This document shows positions 15,195-17,170 of a stretch of 17,170 nucleotides of DNA, piece by piece. Each line of letters begins with the position of its first letter. The first letter of the stretch is position 1. The DNA is from CAZYME01 sp964648115 (GTDB taxonomy: Bacteria > Pseudomonadota > Gammaproteobacteria > Legionellales > Legionellaceae): positions 1-17,170 of the forward strand of contig CAZYME010000040.1 of the NCBI GenBank assembly GCA_964648115.1. The letters run 5' to 3'. Under the pieces are notes generated by a model. The model was not told the DNA's origin. It made no database searches and saw only the letters and a list, made by a program, of their open reading frames with translations. Made by a program: the position numbers and the translations under genes.

Positions 15195-16244
15195 ATGAAT
15201 GAAAGTCATAGAGAATTAATTAGCATAGGGTTAACCATTGCGATTGTAGCCTTAACGGTGTTTATTATTCATCGGTTTCTCCCCTCATTAGCGTGGGCGG
15301 CAATTATTGCTATTTCTACCTATCCTCTGTACCGTCGTTGGCGTCGAATGTTTGGTGAGCAGAAAAATTTATCTGCGATATTATTCACGGCTGTGTTAAC
15401 CCTAATACTTATCTTGCCAGTTAGCTGGTTGATAAGCGTGCTCGTAAAGGAATTACAATTATTTATCAATTATTTACAATTTATAAACCGTGAAGGAGGG
15501 CAGGCTCCGGCATTTATTCGCGATCTTCCCATAATTGGTACCGAATTAGTAAATTATTGGGATGTGCATATAGGTCACCCTGGGAATCTTAAGTTTATTT
15601 TATCGAATCTACATTTGTCATTAACTCCTACGAGCTATTACATTAAACAAGTGGGTCTAAATTTAGCACACCGCAGTTTTCAACTTGGGTTCACGTTGCT
15701 TTGCTTATTCTTTTTTTATCGCGATGGCGACAAATTATTTCAACAAATTAACTATATTGGTGAGTTTTGTCTGGGCGAGCGTTGGTTTCGTTATGCAGTT
15801 AGGCTGCCTTCGGCATTACGATCTACTGTGAATGGAACCATTGTAGTTGGTATTGGCGTAGGTATATTAATGGGGCTATGTTATGGCTTGGTTGGCTTTC
15901 CGGGACCAACATTAATGGGTTTTATAACAGCTTTTGCAGCAATGATACCCTTTTTGGTTCCGGTGGTTTTTGCAGCCGCGGCGTTAATTTTGGTGTTTAG
16001 TGGGAGCATGATTTCAGCGATTATCGTTGTGGTATGGGGCACGATCGTGATGTTTGTCGCTGATCATTTTATTAAGCCAGCATTGATTGGTGGCGCTATT
16101 CAATTGCCATTTCTTGCCGTGTTATTTGGAATTTTAGGCGGGGTTGAAACCTTAGGGTTGCTCGGCTTGTTTGTAGGTCCTATCATTATGGTTCTATTTA
16201 TAACATTGTGGTACGAGTCACAGGATAAAATGCCTGGAAATTAA
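15195..16244 (+). CDS. AI-2E family permease (UPF0118)
   Basis: This 349-residue integral membrane protein has the AI-2E/UPF0118 pattern. TM helices lie near the N-terminus (LTIAIVALTVFIIHRFL and WAAIIAISTYPLYRRW), with a third at about 60-80. A long extracytoplasmic helical region (about 85-170) follows, then a C-terminal cluster of helices including LCLFFFYRDGDKL, VGFPGPTLMGFITAFAAMIPFLVPV and the terminal GLLGLFVGPIIMVLF. Members include exporters of autoinducer-2 (TqsA), YdiK and PerM-like proteins, and some Na+/H+ antiporters; the substrate cannot be told here. ATG 15195, with GGGTG upstream, is chosen over an in-frame ATG at 15117, which would read through the repeat and overlap pgpA by 43 bases. 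It is probably the last gene of the run. Confidence 0.9.
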   Translation: MNESHRELISIGLTIAIVALTVFIIHRFLPSLAWAAIIAISTYPLYRRWRRMFGEQKNLSAILFTAVLTLILILPVSWLISVLVKELQLFINYLQFINREGGQAPAFIRDLPIIGTELVNYWDVHIGHPGNLKFILSNLHLSLTPTSYYIKQVGLNLAHRSFQLGFTLLCLFFFYRDGDKLFQQINYIGEFCLGERWFRYAVRLPSALRSTVNGTIVVGIGVGILMGLCYGLVGFPGPTLMGFITAFAAMIPFLVPVVFAAAALILVFSGSMISAIIVVVWGTIVMFVADHFIKPALIGGAIQLPFLAVLFGILGGVETLGLLGLFVGPIIMVLFITLWYESQDKMPGN

Positions 16245-16342
16245 GATAGTGTAGGCGCTAATTGCACTGCCTTGAGAATAAAACTTTCCCATCTACCTTC
16301 TGGCTTACGTGTGGAATTCCGGGGCTGGCTCTGTAAAATAAA

Positions 16343-16382
16343 AATGCCCTAGTTTGGTGTTGAGACACCAAACTAGGGCATT
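16343..16382 (-). terminator. Strong rho-independent terminator of the DUF4142 gene
   Basis: A perfect 18-bp stem (aatgccctagtttggtgt, 16343-16360, with its exact complement at 16365-16382) closes on a 4-base loop. On the minus strand it lies 13 bases after the DUF4142 stop and is followed by a T-rich tail (the complement of gtaaaataaaaa). On the plus strand no T-run follows, so it suits the minus-strand gene best. It may still stop transcripts from the permease side. Confidence 0.8.
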
Positions 16383-16395
16383 AAGGAATGCTATC

Positions 16396-16983
16396 TTAAC
16401 GAGCTGCTAGTTGTTGTTGAATTTTCTGAGCTTTTACTAAATGAGCAGCAATGTGCGGACGGGTGCGTTCAATTTGTGCTTTTAATGCAGGATTAGAAAC
16501 ATTTTTTAATAGATTTGTATCTATTAATTTTAAAGCGGCAGTGTGATCTTTAACCATGTCATTAATATAAGCCACATCAAAATTATTTCCGGTTAATGGA
16601 GCTAATGTTTTTACTTCTTTTTTGCCATCGCGCATAAGCATATTAGCAGTGCTGGTTGGTACAGGTGCTATTCCTAGCTCTTGGCTTAGTTTTAAAGTCT
16701 TATCCAGGTTTTTTGTATGTTCTCTTTGAAGCATAGAAGCATATCGTTTAACAGTGTGGTTAGTGGTTTTTTGCTGAGCTTCTTGCGCGCCTGCAATTTC
16801 GTTGTTGTTAAGCGCAACTAGAATTGAAATAATTTGACCGTCTGTTTTCTTTTGAGCAACAGTCTCAGTAGTAGGCGTGTTTTTTTTTGTCAGAAAAGGA
16901 AGCGCTGCGGCTGAAATTGGAGCATAAATAGTTGTTCCAATAATTGCTGCGATACTCAATGATAACAATGTTTTTGATTTCAT
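16396..16983 (-). CDS. Exported DUF4142 protein
   Basis: This 195-residue protein has an N-terminal signal peptide (MKSKTLLSLSIAAIIGTTIY..., cleavage near residues 25-27 at ISAAA). A single DUF4142 domain follows (about 46-190). The helical, ferritin-like pattern is visible: DGQIISILVALNNNEIAGAQEAQQKT, VKRYASMLQREHTKNLDKTLKL, then NNFDVAYINDMVKDHTAALKLIDTNL and a final helix HIAAHLVKAQKIQQQL. The histidines and acidic residues (QREH, KDHTAAL) are family hallmarks, but the biochemical function is not established. AAGGAC lies 8 bases before the ATG. It has its own promoter and terminator, so it is monocistronic. Confidence 0.9.
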   Translation of the reverse strand: MKSKTLLSLSIAAIIGTTIYAPISAAALPFLTKKNTPTTETVAQKKTDGQIISILVALNNNEIAGAQEAQQKTTNHTVKRYASMLQREHTKNLDKTLKLSQELGIAPVPTSTANMLMRDGKKEVKTLAPLTGNNFDVAYINDMVKDHTAALKLIDTNLLKNVSNPALKAQIERTRPHIAAHLVKAQKIQQQLAAR

Positions 16984-17025
16984 TTTTAATGTCCTTATTT
17001 AATTTAAAATCGTCCTAGATTAAAC

Positions 17026-17055
17026 AGTATATTTAATATTAAACGAAAACGCCAA
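17026..17055 (-). promoter_or_regulatory. Promoter of the DUF4142 gene
   Basis: Read on the minus strand, TTGGCG (17050-17055) and TATACT (17026-17031) form a sigma-70-like pair with 18-bp spacing. The predicted start lies about 35 bases before the ATG, in AT-rich DNA. Confidence 0.5.
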
Positions 17056-17136
17056 TATTTGGCAGGGCGAGAGCATGAGTGACTCAAATATAAACAATAC
17101 TGGGATAAAACATTATATCTGGTCACTATTTCTACG

Positions 17137-17157
17137 TCCTGCGGCTTGACCGCAGGA
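17137..17157. repeat. Short GC-rich palindrome at the window edge
   Basis: tcctgcgg (17137-17144) and ccgcagga (17150-17157) form a perfect 8-bp stem around cttga. The sequence (tacgtcctgcggcttgaccg) resembles dispersed palindromic repeats of other bacteria and probably continues beyond the window. Confidence 0.5.
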
Positions 17158-17170
17158 TCCAGGAATCTAG

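Overview
The window looks like chromosomal DNA from a moderately AT-rich gammaproteobacterium, most like the Legionellales (Legionella/Coxiella relatives). The evidence is the housekeeping block glyA-nrdR-nusB-thiL-pgpA, the protein types around it (DUF853 ATPase, DUF4142 protein, BON lipoprotein, RND pumps), and many short palindromic repeats between genes. This placement is an inference from gene content and style, without any database comparison. No rRNA, tRNA, CRISPR array or complete insertion sequence is visible. Layout: (1) Bases 1-664 hold a broken P-loop gene start (136-336). A ~109-bp inverted-repeat element (310-418) lies over its 3' end, bracketed by a 9-bp direct repeat, so it looks like a MITE with a target-site duplication. 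(2) 665-2890 (+) encodes an MMPL-type RND transporter, preceded by a TGTAC/GTACA palindrome around a possible -10 box. (3) 2948-7225 (-) is a two-gene efflux operon: periplasmic adaptor (upstream) and HAE1-type RND pump, with no outer-membrane channel or regulator gene beside them. (4) 7315-7491 is a nested inverted-repeat element. (5) 7500-8649 (+) is a Xre/MbcA/ParS antitoxin and RES toxin operon with an unusually readable promoter and overlapping operator. (6) 8737-10236 (-) is a DUF853/HerA-like ATPase, convergent with the toxin. (7) 10475-10885 (+) is a tyrosine-rich exported protein of unknown family, followed by a perfect 36-bp palindrome. (8) 10999-16244 (+) is a co-directional run: BON lipoprotein, glyA, nrdR, nusB, thiL, pgpA and an AI-2E-family permease. 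(9) 16396-16983 (-) is an exported DUF4142 protein with its own promoter and a strong terminator. How the genes relate: the 3' half is core metabolism and gene regulation. It covers one-carbon supply (GlyA), NTP/dNTP-sensing control of ribonucleotide reductase (NrdR), antitermination (NusB), thiamine diphosphate synthesis (ThiL) and phosphatidylglycerol synthesis (PgpA). The riboflavin genes that usually sit between nrdR and nusB are absent here. The 5' half is more accessory: two RND-type exporters, an NAD-depleting toxin-antitoxin module, and mobile or repeat DNA. I see no clearly new multi-gene system. The most unusual items are the MITE-like element beside the P-loop fragment, the triple-box operator of the toxin-antitoxin operon, the orphan Tyr-rich exported protein, and a repeat that supplies the pgpA stop codon.
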